Positions 34,981-42,998 of a DNA stretch of 64,000 bases are shown piece after piece. The position numbers were made by a program, and so were the translations under genes. The DNA is from Epilithonimonas mollis (GTDB lineage Bacteria; Bacteroidota; Bacteroidia; Flavobacteriales; Weeksellaceae): the NCBI RefSeq assembly GCF_900142325.1, contig NZ_FRAM01000001.1, positions 372,001 through 436,000 on the forward strand, written 5' to 3'. The notes below the pieces were generated by a model, which saw nothing but the letters and a program-made list of their open reading frames with translations, had not been told where the DNA came from and made no database searches. Each line of letters opens with the position of its first letter. Within the stretch, counting starts at the first letter, position 1.

Positions 34981-35313
34981 ATGAGCGACGCTATTCTTTG
35001 TCCAAAATGCCATTCCGAATTCACCTACGAGCAAGATAATCTGCAAGTTTGCTCGCAATGTTTCCACGAATGGGATCCGAAAGAAGTTTCATCTGAAGGA
35101 AAAATTTTCGATTCTCTTGGGAAAGAATTACAAAATGGAGATGCTGTAATTGTGATTAAAGATCTACCTGTAAAAGGCGCTCCAAAACCTGTAAAAGCGG
35201 GAACTAAAGTTAAAAACATCCGTCTTCGTCCTGATTCTGACCATAATATAGACTGCAAAATTGATGGCTTTGGCTCTATGGCTCTGAAATCTGAGTTCGT
35301 GAAAAAAGCATAA
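34981..35313 (+). CDS. PhnA/YjdM-type zinc-ribbon protein
   Basis: 110 residues. N-terminal zinc ribbon with two CxxC pairs (LCPKCHSEF, VCSQCFHEW) and the PhnA C-terminal SH3-like domain (DSLGKELQNGDAVIVIKDLP, DHNIDCKIDGFGSMALKSEF). Old name relates to phosphonate use, but the actual role of YjdM is not settled. Good promoter upstream and terminator directly at the stop. Confidence 0.93.
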   Translation: MSDAILCPKCHSEFTYEQDNLQVCSQCFHEWDPKEVSSEGKIFDSLGKELQNGDAVIVIKDLPVKGAPKPVKAGTKVKNIRLRPDSDHNIDCKIDGFGSMALKSEFVKKA

Positions 35314-35345
35314 AGCCGATAACAATAAAAATAATCCGGCTTTTT
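35312..35345 (+). terminator. Terminator of the PhnA/YjdM gene
   Basis: AAAGCCG (35312-35318) and CGGCTTT with a following T-run; 18-nt loop. Overlaps the stop codon. Confidence 0.75.
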
Positions 35346-35364
35346 AAATTGCAAACAAAAAAAA

Positions 35365-35456
35365 GGAAAGATTTGGCAGGGTAATCTTCCAAAGACCTTG
35401 ATTGTACGCAGGTTGCGAACTAATTTCCAGTCTCTCAGGCAGAAAGAGAATTAACC
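35365..35456 (+). ncRNA. Candidate structured RNA
   Basis: A GC-richer block in an otherwise AT-rich gap with three hairpins: GGAAAGATT/AATCTTCC (35365-35390, one bulge), CGCA-GGT-TGCG (35407-35417), TCTCT/AGAGA (35431-35449). The CTCTCAGGCA segment recalls a glycine riboswitch piece, but no plus-strand gene follows within 1.1 kb, so a cis role is unlikely. Could be a stand-alone flavobacterial small RNA family. The remaining gap to 35567 is AT-rich and empty. Confidence 0.4.
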
Positions 35457-35567
35457 AAAAAATTCCTTTATTTTTTATTAAGACAAAGCTAATAAAATTT
35501 TACTTTTCAACAAACTGATAATGTATAAGTTATCCATATTTTATCAACAAATTGGAAAATAACAAAA

Positions 35568-36500
35568 TTAAAATTCCAGAAAAAGCTGTCCTGAAACTCG
35601 ATACTCAGAATAAACAATGATTGATTTACCGTCTATCAAAAGTTTATTTCTGTAATGCGAACCGGCAAAAAGACTTTCCAAAACAGATGCTTCTACTCCA
35701 TTTTCAGCAATTTTTATCTGATGCGGAAAATAATGTTTTTTTGGAAGACCGAAATGCATTTTCTCATCCTCTGAGAAAATGTTGACTTCACCTAAAAGCT
35801 TTGCAACATAATCATTATAAGGATTTTCATAAGTCTCTTTCGGAGAATCATTCTGAATCAGTCGTCCGTTTTGTAAAACCACAATTTTGTCGGCCCAGGG
35901 CAACACTTCTTCAAGATCGTGCGTTGAAATTACCAGACTTAGATAATTATCCTTCACATAATTAAAAAGCTTATCTCTCAATTCAAATTTTCTCGAAAAA
36001 TCGAGGTTGCTAAAAGGTTCGTCCAGTAAAAGCATTTTTGGAAGAATTGCCAATGCGCGCGCAATTGCAACCCTTTGTTGCTGTCCTCCACTAAGATTTT
36101 TAGGCAAAACTTTTGCAAAATCTGTCAAGCCCACCACATCCAGCAATTCCTCGACTTTTTCTTTTTTAGACTTTAAATTGATGTTAGAGATATATTTCCC
36201 GACGTTGTCGTAAACCGTTCCGTAAGGCATGAGATCATAATTTTGGGCTACAAATTTCATCTGAGATTCGCCCGGCACAAGATTGCCTTTTGGTCCGAAT
36301 AATTTTTCACCTTCAAATAAAATATCACCACTTTGCCAATCCATGAGACCATAGATCAAACTCAGCAAAGTCGATTTCCCGCAACCGCTTTCGCCTGCCA
36401 AAGCTATGATCTGGCCTTTATCTACATTCAGATTAAGATTTTGAAATAGCGGTTTATCGGCCTGATAATTGAAATATAAATTTTTAACTTCTAAAAGCAT
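35568..36500 (-). CDS. ABC transporter ATP-binding protein
   Basis: 310 residues. Walker A GESGCGKSTLLSLI, Q-loop region FVAQNYDLMPYG, signature LSGGQQQRVAIARAL, Walker B MLLLDEPFSNLD, switch His in STHDLEEVLPWAD. The last ~80 residues (DYVAKLLGEVNIFSEDEK ... VSGQLFLEF) look like a TOBE-type regulatory domain, as in sulfate/molybdate/spermidine-type importers. No permease or binding protein is adjacent, so substrate is open. Confidence 0.92.
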   Translation of the reverse strand: MLLEVKNLYFNYQADKPLFQNLNLNVDKGQIIALAGESGCGKSTLLSLIYGLMDWQSGDILFEGEKLFGPKGNLVPGESQMKFVAQNYDLMPYGTVYDNVGKYISNINLKSKKEKVEELLDVVGLTDFAKVLPKNLSGGQQQRVAIARALAILPKMLLLDEPFSNLDFSRKFELRDKLFNYVKDNYLSLVISTHDLEEVLPWADKIVVLQNGRLIQNDSPKETYENPYNDYVAKLLGEVNIFSEDEKMHFGLPKKHYFPHQIKIAENGVEASVLESLFAGSHYRNKLLIDGKSIIVYSEYRVSGQLFLEF

Positions 36501-36584
36501 ATTACAAAATTAGTAGTTTGAAGTCATAATAATTTTATTATTTTAGCAAAAACACAAATTTAGTTATAATTTAAAATTTTCTTT

Positions 36585-37244
36585 ATGAAAAAGACAACAT
36601 TAATAGCCGCATTTTTACTGGTTTCTGCCTCGGTTTTCATTATCTCCTGCGGAAAAGACAAGCCTGTAACCAGTGAAAGTAATGATGTTCTCACCACCAA
36701 CAACGGACAGATCTATGTGATCGATACCATGAACAGTAAAGCGGAATGGAAAGGTTTCAAGGTTGTGAAATCTGATAATACCAGCCATATCGGAACTCTT
36801 AAATTCGAAAGCGGAGAGGTGACGGTTAAAGACAACAAGCTGGAAAGCGGACAATTTGTGATCGATATGACTTCTATCGAAAATGAAGATCTGAAAGATG
36901 CAGAATCTAATGGAAAACTTCTCGGACATCTTAAAAGTGCAGACTTCTTTGATGTAGAAAAATTCCCGACCGCAAGTTTTGAAATTACTAAAATATCGGA
37001 AGCACCTTCGGGAAGCGATTATAACACCGTTCTTGACGGCAATCTCACGCTTAAAGGCATTACGAAACCTGCAGTTTTCAATGCGAATGTAAAGATAAAA
37101 GACGGCGAGCTAACTATTGCCACAGAACCGAAAGACATCAACAGAGATGAATTTGGGATCATTTTTCAGATGCCTGCGGCGGAAGGTTTGATTAAAAATG
37201 AAATCAATGTTCAGATGAAGGTCAAAGCTATTGAGAAAAAATAA
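36585..37244 (+). CDS. YceI-family lipoprotein
   Basis: 219 residues. Lipoprotein signal with lipobox Cys (FLLVSASVFIISC, about residue 24). YceI lipocalin-like domain: VIDTMNSKAEWKGFKVVKSD, HIGTLKFESGEV, FVIDMTSIENED, HLKSADFFDVEKFPTASFEI, GNLTLKGITKPAVFNA. The family binds isoprenoid-type lipids in the periplasm or outer membrane. Promoter-like TATTTTAGC lies ~50 bp upstream. Ends in a terminator. Confidence 0.93.
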   Translation: MKKTTLIAAFLLVSASVFIISCGKDKPVTSESNDVLTTNNGQIYVIDTMNSKAEWKGFKVVKSDNTSHIGTLKFESGEVTVKDNKLESGQFVIDMTSIENEDLKDAESNGKLLGHLKSADFFDVEKFPTASFEITKISEAPSGSDYNTVLDGNLTLKGITKPAVFNANVKIKDGELTIATEPKDINRDEFGIIFQMPAAEGLIKNEINVQMKVKAIEKK

Positions 37245-37287
37245 TTAAATTTTCCCTCCTGACTGAGAATTCAGGAATATAGATATC

Positions 37288-37315
37288 AATCTGCTTTTAC
37301 AAAGGCAGATTTTTT
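37288..37315 (+). terminator. Terminator of the YceI gene
   Basis: AATCTGC(tTTT) pairs with (AAAg)GCAGATT, then T5. Just before the pheS promoter. Confidence 0.8.
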
Positions 37316-37339
37316 ATGGAATCTTTAGTTTAAAAACCG

Positions 37340-37347
37340 TACTTTTG
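37340..37347 (+). promoter_or_regulatory. -7 box of the pheS promoter
   Basis: TACTTTTG matches TAnnTTTG, 24 bp before the pheS ATG; a clear TTG -33 element is not seen. Confidence 0.5.
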
Positions 37348-37371
37348 CAGTCTATTTTTTTAAATAAACCA

Positions 37372-38382
37372 ATGCTAGAGAAAATTGATGAACTGTTGGT
37401 AGAAGTACAAAATTTTCAATCTTCTGCGAAAGACGAAATAGAAACATTCCGGTTAAAATTCAATGGGAAGAAAGGGATTATGAATGACTTTTATGATTCT
37501 TTAAAACTAATTCCGAATGAGCATAAAAAAGATTTTGGACAGAAAATCAACATCTTAAGAAATGCAGTAAACGAAAAACTGGAAGAATTAAAAACGTCTT
37601 CGGAAAGTAAAATCATTCTTGAAAAAGAAGATCTTACAAGACCGGCTTTCCCTTTGGAGTTAGGTTCCAGACACCCGATCAATCTGGTTAAAAATAAAAT
37701 AATAGACATTTTCAAATCCATTGGTTTTGCGGTGGCGGACGGTCCGGAGATAGAAGATGACTGGCACAATTTTACGGCTCTGAATCTTCCCGAATATCAC
37801 CCGGCGAGAGATATGCAGGACACTTTTTTCATTGAACAGAATCCTGATGTGCTGCTGAGGACACATACTTCATCCGTCCAGATCCGTTATATGGAAGAGA
37901 ACGAGCCGCCTATGAGAATTCTGGCGCCAGGAAGGGTTTTCCGGAATGAAGCTGTTTCTTCCCGTTCACACTGTATTTTTCATCAGATCGAAGGGTTATA
38001 TATTGATGAGAATGTAAGCTTTGCAGATCTCAAGCAGACCATCCAGTTTTTCACGACGGAACTTTTTGGCAAATCAAAAATAAGAATGCGACCTTCTTAC
38101 TTCCCTTTTACTGAACCAAGTGCGGAAGTAGATGTTTACTGGGGACTGAATTCTGAAACCGATTACAGGATCACGAAAGGAACAGGCTGGCTGGAGATCA
38201 TGGGTTGCGGAATGGTTGACCCTGCAGTTCTTACCAATGTGAATATTGATCCTGATAAATTCTCCGGATACGCATTCGGGATGGGAATCGAGAGGATTGT
38301 AATGTTGCTTTATCAAATGAGTGACATCAGAATGTTCTTTGAAAACGACATTCGTATGCTGGATCAGTTTAAAACATTATAA
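37372..38382 (+). CDS. pheS: Phenylalanyl-tRNA synthetase alpha subunit
   Basis: Catalytic subunit of the alpha2-beta2 enzyme. 336 residues from ATG 37372 (MLEKIDELLVEVQNF); the longer reading begins at a non-ATG codon. N-terminal coiled coil (~1-90), class II core with motif 2 PPMRILAPGRVFRNE and motif 3 FGMGIERIVMLLYQMSDIR. pheT is not adjacent, as is common in this group. Confidence 0.96.
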   Translation: MLEKIDELLVEVQNFQSSAKDEIETFRLKFNGKKGIMNDFYDSLKLIPNEHKKDFGQKINILRNAVNEKLEELKTSSESKIILEKEDLTRPAFPLELGSRHPINLVKNKIIDIFKSIGFAVADGPEIEDDWHNFTALNLPEYHPARDMQDTFFIEQNPDVLLRTHTSSVQIRYMEENEPPMRILAPGRVFRNEAVSSRSHCIFHQIEGLYIDENVSFADLKQTIQFFTTELFGKSKIRMRPSYFPFTEPSAEVDVYWGLNSETDYRITKGTGWLEIMGCGMVDPAVLTNVNIDPDKFSGYAFGMGIERIVMLLYQMSDIRMFFENDIRMLDQFKTL

Positions 38383-38404
38383 TTAATTATTTTTATAAAT
38401 TATT

Positions 38405-38438
38405 AATCCTGTAAATATTATTTTTACAGGATTTTTTA
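38405..38438 (+). terminator. Terminator of pheS
   Basis: AATCCTGTAAA and TTTACAGGATT pair perfectly over a 7-nt loop, followed by T5. Confidence 0.88.
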
Positions 38439-38471
38439 TTAATTTTAATCACTCCATATAAAACACAAATA

Positions 38472-40202
38472 ATGAAATCAAAAGATAAGTTTTCGATATT
38501 TTCCAATTTCAGATTCAGAAAAATTGTCCATTATTCTTTGATCGTATGTATTTTGTTGATTCAGCTAATTTTAGCCGGATATTTTTATAATGAATTCAGG
38601 AGCAAAGAAAATCTGACCTTTCTTAAAAATCAGCTGAAAGAAATCCATTCTCTGGAAAATCTTACCGACGATTCTAAAAGAGAACTTGTATTATCACAGG
38701 ATTATTTTCAGAAATACCTCATCACGAATGATAAGAAATATCTTGATTCGTATTTTCAGTCGGTAAACAGGCTGACTAAAAATATAGACAGTATCAACAG
38801 CTATAACAATCCAAGGCTGGAAAATATAATAATCCCTCAGAAAAGAGATTCCTCAGAGTTCCGGAAGCTAAAGCTTCTGGCAGATTCCAGTTATCACTTT
38901 TCTACAAAATCCAGTTTCAAAGTTAGCGAGGATCTGCCAAAATTCAAGAAATACGATTTCCGGAATTATAATTATGAGAAATTTGACATCCAGACCAAAA
39001 CAGTCTCGGATACTGTGAAAAAGAAAGGTCTGTTCGGGCGTCTCGGTGATGCGATCGCAGGCAAAATAGACGTACAAAAAGAAAGCACGATCGTTACCGT
39101 TAAAAATGGAGGGTTGACAACCGGTGAAAAAATAAAGTCCGATATGGACAGTATTGTAAAAACCATCAACAACCATTACTCTAAAGAAGTGCAGAAAATC
39201 CAGATTAATGTTACAAAAAATAAAAACCACAGCGGAAAATTCTATACGATATTCAATAACTTATTGATATACAGCAATGATCTGATGAGTATCTACGACG
39301 TAGCGATCAAGGATTCTAAATTTGAATTACAAAAGGAATACGAAAAACAGACTTCCAAAAATAACGAGATCAGAAATTATCTTATTATTGGAGCTATGGT
39401 ACTAATGTTCATTGTCTCTATCCTGATCATGCTCCTGACAAGAATTGCTTTTGTCTATGAGAAAAGGCTGAAAGCTGCGAATATCCAGATCAAAGAAAAC
39501 CTTAATTTCAAGAACAGAATCCTGGGAATGTTGAGTCACGAGCTGCGTTCACCTTTAAAAATAATAGGAATTTTCATCAACAGAATTAACAAAAAAACCA
39601 ACGATACTAGTATCAAGGAGTATTTAAAATCAATCAGCTTCACCAATAATACATTGCTGATGCAGGCGAATCAAATCCTGGAATATACCAAAAACCAACA
39701 CGTCGAAAATAAATTAGTCCCGACGACTTTTAATATTAAAGATGAGATAGATTCTATCCTGACTTCTATAGAACCCTATATAGAAACCAGAAATAACAAA
39801 TTTACTGTCATTGAGAATATAAAACCTGATACGATCGTTTATTCTGACAATACGAAGATCAACCAAATCTTTATGAATATTCTCGGAAATGCCAATAAGT
39901 TCACAGAAAACGGAGAGATCACAGTTGATACAAGAACCGAGGATGTTGATGATAACACCGTTTCTCTGGTTACAGTGATCCGGGATACAGGGACTGGCAT
40001 TTCTAAATCTGATCTGGAAAAAATATTTGAACCCTATTATCAGGGCGTTTTGTCAGAAGATGTAGAAAATCTGGGTGCAGGTCTCGGATTGAGTCTCTGC
40101 AAGGAAATTGTAGAATTATATTCCGGGCATATTACTGTTGACAGTGAATCCGGAAAAGGAACTACGGTGAGTTTCATGATTAATCTTGACCTAAAAAAAT
40201 GA
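38472..40202 (+). CDS. Membrane sensor histidine kinase
   Basis: 576 residues. TM1 ~19-38 (HYSLIVCILLIQLILAGYF), a ~260-residue periplasmic sensor region with no domain I recognise, TM2 ~302-324 (YLIIGAMVLMFIVSILIMLL), then H-box MLSHELRSPLKIIG (~352), N-box NQIFMNILGNANKF, G1 RDTGTGI and G2 GAGLGLSLC. The response regulator gene overlaps its stop by 4 bp (ATGA), so the two are a translationally coupled pair. No receiver domain of its own. Signal unknown. Confidence 0.92.
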   Translation: MKSKDKFSIFSNFRFRKIVHYSLIVCILLIQLILAGYFYNEFRSKENLTFLKNQLKEIHSLENLTDDSKRELVLSQDYFQKYLITNDKKYLDSYFQSVNRLTKNIDSINSYNNPRLENIIIPQKRDSSEFRKLKLLADSSYHFSTKSSFKVSEDLPKFKKYDFRNYNYEKFDIQTKTVSDTVKKKGLFGRLGDAIAGKIDVQKESTIVTVKNGGLTTGEKIKSDMDSIVKTINNHYSKEVQKIQINVTKNKNHSGKFYTIFNNLLIYSNDLMSIYDVAIKDSKFELQKEYEKQTSKNNEIRNYLIIGAMVLMFIVSILIMLLTRIAFVYEKRLKAANIQIKENLNFKNRILGMLSHELRSPLKIIGIFINRINKKTNDTSIKEYLKSISFTNNTLLMQANQILEYTKNQHVENKLVPTTFNIKDEIDSILTSIEPYIETRNNKFTVIENIKPDTIVYSDNTKINQIFMNILGNANKFTENGEITVDTRTEDVDDNTVSLVTVIRDTGTGISKSDLEKIFEPYYQGVLSEDVENLGAGLGLSLCKEIVELYSGHITVDSESGKGTTVSFMINLDLKK

Positions 40203-40840
40203 ATGAAGTAAAACCAAAAGCCACTTTCCTGCTTGCCGATGATCACAGTCTTATACGTCAGGGAATTGTATTTATTCTGGATGATCTGGATTTTGAATGT
40301 GAGGTTTTTCATGCTTCCAACCTGTCAAAGATTCTGGAAACCGTTAAAGAAAACCAGATCGATATCCTCATCATGGATGCTCATTTTCCGGAAGGAAACA
40401 GTCTCTCCATCATGCCGGAAATAAAGGAAATAAGCCCGGATACAAAAATTTTGATTTTCACCGGAACTGATGAAACCACGCAATCTCTGAAATACATTAA
40501 TCTAGGTGCCAACGGTTTTCTAAGCAAGTTAAGCGAAGAACAAGAACTGAAAAATGCCATTCTCAAAATATATCATGGAGGCGAATACATCTCTTCTGTC
40601 ACACAAAGTTTACTGATTAATTCCATCCGGAACCCAAAAATTATAAATCCACTTTTAAAATTGACAGAGAGAGAGATAGAAATTGCAGAGATGTATGTAA
40701 AAGGTCACGGAAACCTGGAAATTTCCAATAAGTTACAAATCAAACAAAATACGGTGAGCACGGTCAAAAAAAGAATTTTTGAAAAACTGGAAATCGAAAA
40801 TATTCTTGAATTGGTGGCACTCATGAAGGATTACCGTTAA
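40199..40840 (+). CDS. NarL/FixJ-type response regulator
   Basis: 213 residues. Receiver domain: acidic pocket ADDHSLIRQG, phospho-acceptor Asp in ILIMDAHFPEG, Thr in IFTGTDE, Lys in FLSKLSEE. C-terminal LuxR HTH (~150-210): LTEREIEIAEMYVKGHGNLE and TVSTVKKRIFEKLEIENI. Partner of the kinase upstream. The two TGTAGA-N6-TCTACA palindromes just downstream of this gene are its most likely binding sites. Confidence 0.92.
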   Translation: MNEVKPKATFLLADDHSLIRQGIVFILDDLDFECEVFHASNLSKILETVKENQIDILIMDAHFPEGNSLSIMPEIKEISPDTKILIFTGTDETTQSLKYINLGANGFLSKLSEEQELKNAILKIYHGGEYISSVTQSLLINSIRNPKIINPLLKLTEREIEIAEMYVKGHGNLEISNKLQIKQNTVSTVKKRIFEKLEIENILELVALMKDYR

Positions 40841-40852
40841 TACTCCGGCAAA

Positions 40853-40874
40853 TTTGTAGAAAAACTTCTACAAA
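40853..40874. promoter_or_regulatory. Palindrome 1, likely response-regulator site
   Basis: TTTGTAGAA-AAAC-TTCTACAAA, perfect 9-bp arms, 12 bp after the regulator stop. No T-run follows, so it is not a good terminator. Its centre is 62.5 bp upstream of the -7 box at 40926. Confidence 0.6.
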
Positions 40875-40903
40875 CACATCGATTTCTATCTAAAGATTTT
40901 ATT

Positions 40904-40933
40904 TTGAGCGACATCTATATAATCATAGTTTTG
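40904..40933 (+). promoter_or_regulatory. Strong Bacteroidota promoter of an intergenic transcript
   Basis: TTG (40904-40906, inside ATTTTG), 19-nt spacer, TAGTTTTG (40926-40933). Matches the ideal TTTG-N19-TAnnTTTG form. No coding gene follows before the terminator at 41014. Confidence 0.75.
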
Positions 40934-40939
40934 CTATAG

Positions 40940-41042
40940 AAATAATAACAATAATCTGAAACCCAGTTACGGACTAAATTATTTCGATTCTAAAAGCACA
41001 AACAATGATTATGATCCTGTAGGCAACTACGGGATTTTTTTT
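40940..41042 (+). ncRNA. Candidate small RNA of about 100 nt
   Basis: From the expected start ~7 nt after the -7 box to a strong intrinsic terminator: ATCCTGTAG (41014-41022), GCAA tetraloop, CTACGGGAT (41027-41035), then T8 (41035-41042). The only ORF inside is MIMIL (41006 on), within the terminator. The 470-bp gap 40841-41309 is otherwise non-coding. Confidence 0.6.
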
Positions 41043-41061
41043 GACCTTTATTAATAAGATT

Positions 41062-41079
41062 TGTAGAAAAAAATCTACA
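41062..41079. promoter_or_regulatory. Palindrome 2, likely response-regulator site
   Basis: TGTAGA-N6-TCTACA, same half-sites and spacing as palindrome 1. Its centre is 63.5 bp upstream of the -7 box at 41134. Confidence 0.6.
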
Positions 41080-41133
41080 CATCCGACGAAATGATTCTAA
41101 AGCTTTTATTAGGAGGCAAATCCCATATTGAGA

Positions 41134-41141
41134 TACCTTTG
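41134..41141 (+). promoter_or_regulatory. -7 box of the promoter for the 41310-41768 gene
   Basis: TACCTTTG matches TAnnTTTG. The -33 region is weak, which fits an activator-dependent promoter. Confidence 0.5.
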
Positions 41142-41241
41142 TACTAATAAAAGTCATCAAATTATAATTTATATAGTGGTTTTAATAAATAATAATTTGA
41201 GGCTTGATTCTAAGAACACATACGAATGAATCCGGTATCGA

Positions 41242-41267
41242 TTTACAGAGTCTGCAGACTCTGTAAA
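41242..41267. repeat. 26-bp perfect palindrome
   Basis: Arm TTTACAGAGTCTG followed with no spacer by its reverse complement. Lies in the leader of the 41310 gene, 43 bp before the ATG, ~100 bp after the predicted start of transcription. Could be an operator or an RNA hairpin. Confidence 0.85.
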
Positions 41268-41309
41268 AGATACTTAAAAAATCAAAAAAAATACAAAAAC
41301 ACATTAAAA

Positions 41310-41768
41310 ATGGATAATAAAAAAGAAGCCTCAGCGATGATGTATGGATTCTTTCTTCTGATAGCCGCAGATATATTATTCCTGATCTTTGCAAAAAAAA
41401 AGCTCGAAATACCTGCACAGTTTTTATACAGTATCTTTTTAATAATCTTTGCTTTTTGTATATGGAAAATAGCAACCATAAGAATTTTATCATTAGAAGT
41501 ATCTGAACACGTACTATCTGTAAAATACAACCATCCGTGGACCACTGTCCGCAGACCCGCTTTAGAAATTCCTATGTATAAAGTAGCTTCTTTTAAAATC
41601 GAAAAAACACTTATTGATTATAAGCTTATTGTGACCATAAAAACAAGAAAAGGATTACGAAGTTTTTTTTATAAAGCGGGAATACTTTACGGAAATAACG
41701 TAATAAAACTAAATCATATCGCAAAGTCAGTGCGATCTTCCAGATTAAGATTGGAAAATAAGCAATAA
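41310..41768 (+). CDS. Small two-TM membrane protein of unknown function
   Basis: 152 residues from ATG 41310 (MDNKKEASAMMYGFF); the longer reading to 41226 would translate through the 26-bp palindrome and gives atypical sequence. Two adjacent membrane spans (~12-30 and ~40-60: LLIAADILFLIF, FLYSIFLIIFAFCIW), then a basic PH-like/bPH_2-type soluble part (ILSLEVSEHVLSVKYNHPW, VASFKIEKTLIDYKLIVTIK). Likely target of the two-component system upstream. Confidence 0.7.
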   Translation: MDNKKEASAMMYGFFLLIAADILFLIFAKKKLEIPAQFLYSIFLIIFAFCIWKIATIRILSLEVSEHVLSVKYNHPWTTVRRPALEIPMYKVASFKIEKTLIDYKLIVTIKTRKGLRSFFYKAGILYGNNVIKLNHIAKSVRSSRLRLENKQ

Positions 41769-41800
41769 AAAGAAACACTAATCAATATTTATACTTTCCG

Positions 41801-41833
41801 AATCCTGTGAGCTTTTTTCACAGGATTTTTTTT
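41801..41833 (+). terminator. Terminator of the two-TM protein gene
   Basis: AATCCTGTGA and TCACAGGATT pair over a 7-nt loop, followed by T7. Confidence 0.9.
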
Positions 41834-41922
41834 ACACGAAAATATCCTATATCAATATCCAGCCAATTCTGTTTCTATAATTTTGGTATCAAATAATTAC
41901 TAACTTTATAAAAAATAAAATT

Positions 41923-42240
41923 ATGAAAGCAGAATTCGAAGCCATACCTCTTATAAAGAATGAAGCCAGAAAACGTTTTGAAATCGAGGTGAATGGTCAT
42001 TATGCATTTATCAATTATGGTGAAAGAACGCATCAGATTGCACTTGTCCACACAGAAGCTGATCCTGAACTAGCCGGGACAGGCGCTGCAGCTGCTGTCG
42101 TGGAAAAAACGCTCAACTATATCAAAGAAAGCGGTAAAAAACTTTTGCCTTTCTGTCCTTATGTTTTTGCATATATTAAAAAGCATCCGGAATGGAAAGA
42201 AATTGTGGACGAGAAATTCGGCGGTTACGATGAACTTTAA
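41923..42240 (+). CDS. Small GNAT-type N-acetyltransferase (YjdJ-like)
   Basis: 105 residues of the short GNAT_acetyltr_2-like/YjdJ group: NEARKRFEIEVNGHYAFINY, HTEADPELAGTGAAAAVVEK (acetyl-CoA loop), LPFCPYVFAYIKKHPEWKEI. Members of this group bind acetyl-CoA; substrate unknown. First gene of a five-gene plus-strand operon with gaps of 1-14 bp that also encodes an FMN reductase, YjdI, OsmC and a second small GNAT, a set suggesting stress/electrophile response. Confidence 0.88.
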   Translation: MKAEFEAIPLIKNEARKRFEIEVNGHYAFINYGERTHQIALVHTEADPELAGTGAAAAVVEKTLNYIKESGKKLLPFCPYVFAYIKKHPEWKEIVDEKFGGYDEL

Positions 42241-42254
42241 AATCAATCTCAAAC

Positions 42255-42782
42255 ATGAAAATATTTGCATTTGCAGGGAGCAACTCCTCAACATCTATCA
42301 ACAAACAGTTGGTAAAATTTGTATTGAAAAGCTTTCCGGATGATGAAACGAATCTTATAGATCTTAATGATTATCTGATGCCTGTTTTCTCTGTCGATCT
42401 GGAAAAAAACGGTTTTCCGGAAGCGGCTTATAAATTCCTGAAAAATATTGAAGCTTGTGATGTCATTATCTGCTCTTTGGCAGAAAACAACCGATCCTAC
42501 AGTGCGGCTTTTAAGAATATCTTTGACTGGGCTTCCAGAATCAATGTCAAAGTTTTTCAGGATAAACCAATGCTTCTTATGACCACTTCGCCTGGTGGTT
42601 TTGGTGGTGGGAATGTGATGGCTGAAGCGCATAAATTCTTTCCGCAATTCGGGGCAGATATCAAGGAAACCTTTTCACTTCCAAAGTTTTATGAGAATTT
42701 TGATATGGAAAACGGTATTATCAATCCCGAATTATTGACCGAAATTAATTCTAAAATCAAAAACTTCAAAAACCAAATATAA
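42255..42782 (+). CDS. NADPH-dependent FMN reductase
   Basis: 175 residues, flavodoxin-like fold: phosphate-binding loop FAGSNSSTSINKQLVKFV, middle IICSLAENNRSYSAAFKNIFDWASR (a typical NRSYSA/FKNxxDW motif), and MTTSPGGFGGGNVM. Cytoplasmic quinone/azo-type reductase. Second gene of the operon, 14 bp after the GNAT. Confidence 0.92.
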   Translation: MKIFAFAGSNSSTSINKQLVKFVLKSFPDDETNLIDLNDYLMPVFSVDLEKNGFPEAAYKFLKNIEACDVIICSLAENNRSYSAAFKNIFDWASRINVKVFQDKPMLLMTTSPGGFGGGNVMAEAHKFFPQFGADIKETFSLPKFYENFDMENGIINPELLTEINSKIKNFKNQI

Positions 42783-42784
42783 CA

Positions 42785-42997
42785 ATGGAAACACATGAAT
42801 ATAACACTGGTGAAATCACGATTCTCTGGAAACCGAAAATCTGTATCCATGCAGGACTCTGTGTGAAAATGTTGCCCAAAGTTTATAATCCGAAAGACAG
42901 ACCCTGGATAAAACCAGAAAATGCAACGACAGAAGAACTGAAACTACAATTGTCAAAATGCCCTTCCGGCGCTTTGAGCTATAAATTAAATTCTTAA
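42785..42997 (+). CDS. YjdI-type (4Fe-4S) mono-cluster protein
   Basis: 70 residues with Cys in KICIHAGLCVKML and LSKCPSGALSY, the divergent ferredoxin (Fer4_19) pattern of YjdI. Likely electron carrier or cluster-bearing partner of the oxidoreductase encoded upstream (2-bp gap). E. coli also pairs yjdI with the small GNAT yjdJ, matching this operon. Confidence 0.93.
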   Translation: METHEYNTGEITILWKPKICIHAGLCVKMLPKVYNPKDRPWIKPENATTEELKLQLSKCPSGALSYKLNS

Positions 42998-42998
42998 A

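Noticed and set aside
35365..35456. Glycine riboswitch because of CTCTCAGGCA
   Set aside because: The rest of the aptamer core is not evident and there is no downstream plus-strand gene; gcvT lies on the other strand and upstream.
40853..40874. Terminator for the response regulator gene
   Set aside because: Perfect hairpin but without a following T-run; the second copy at the same distance from another promoter favours a regulator site.
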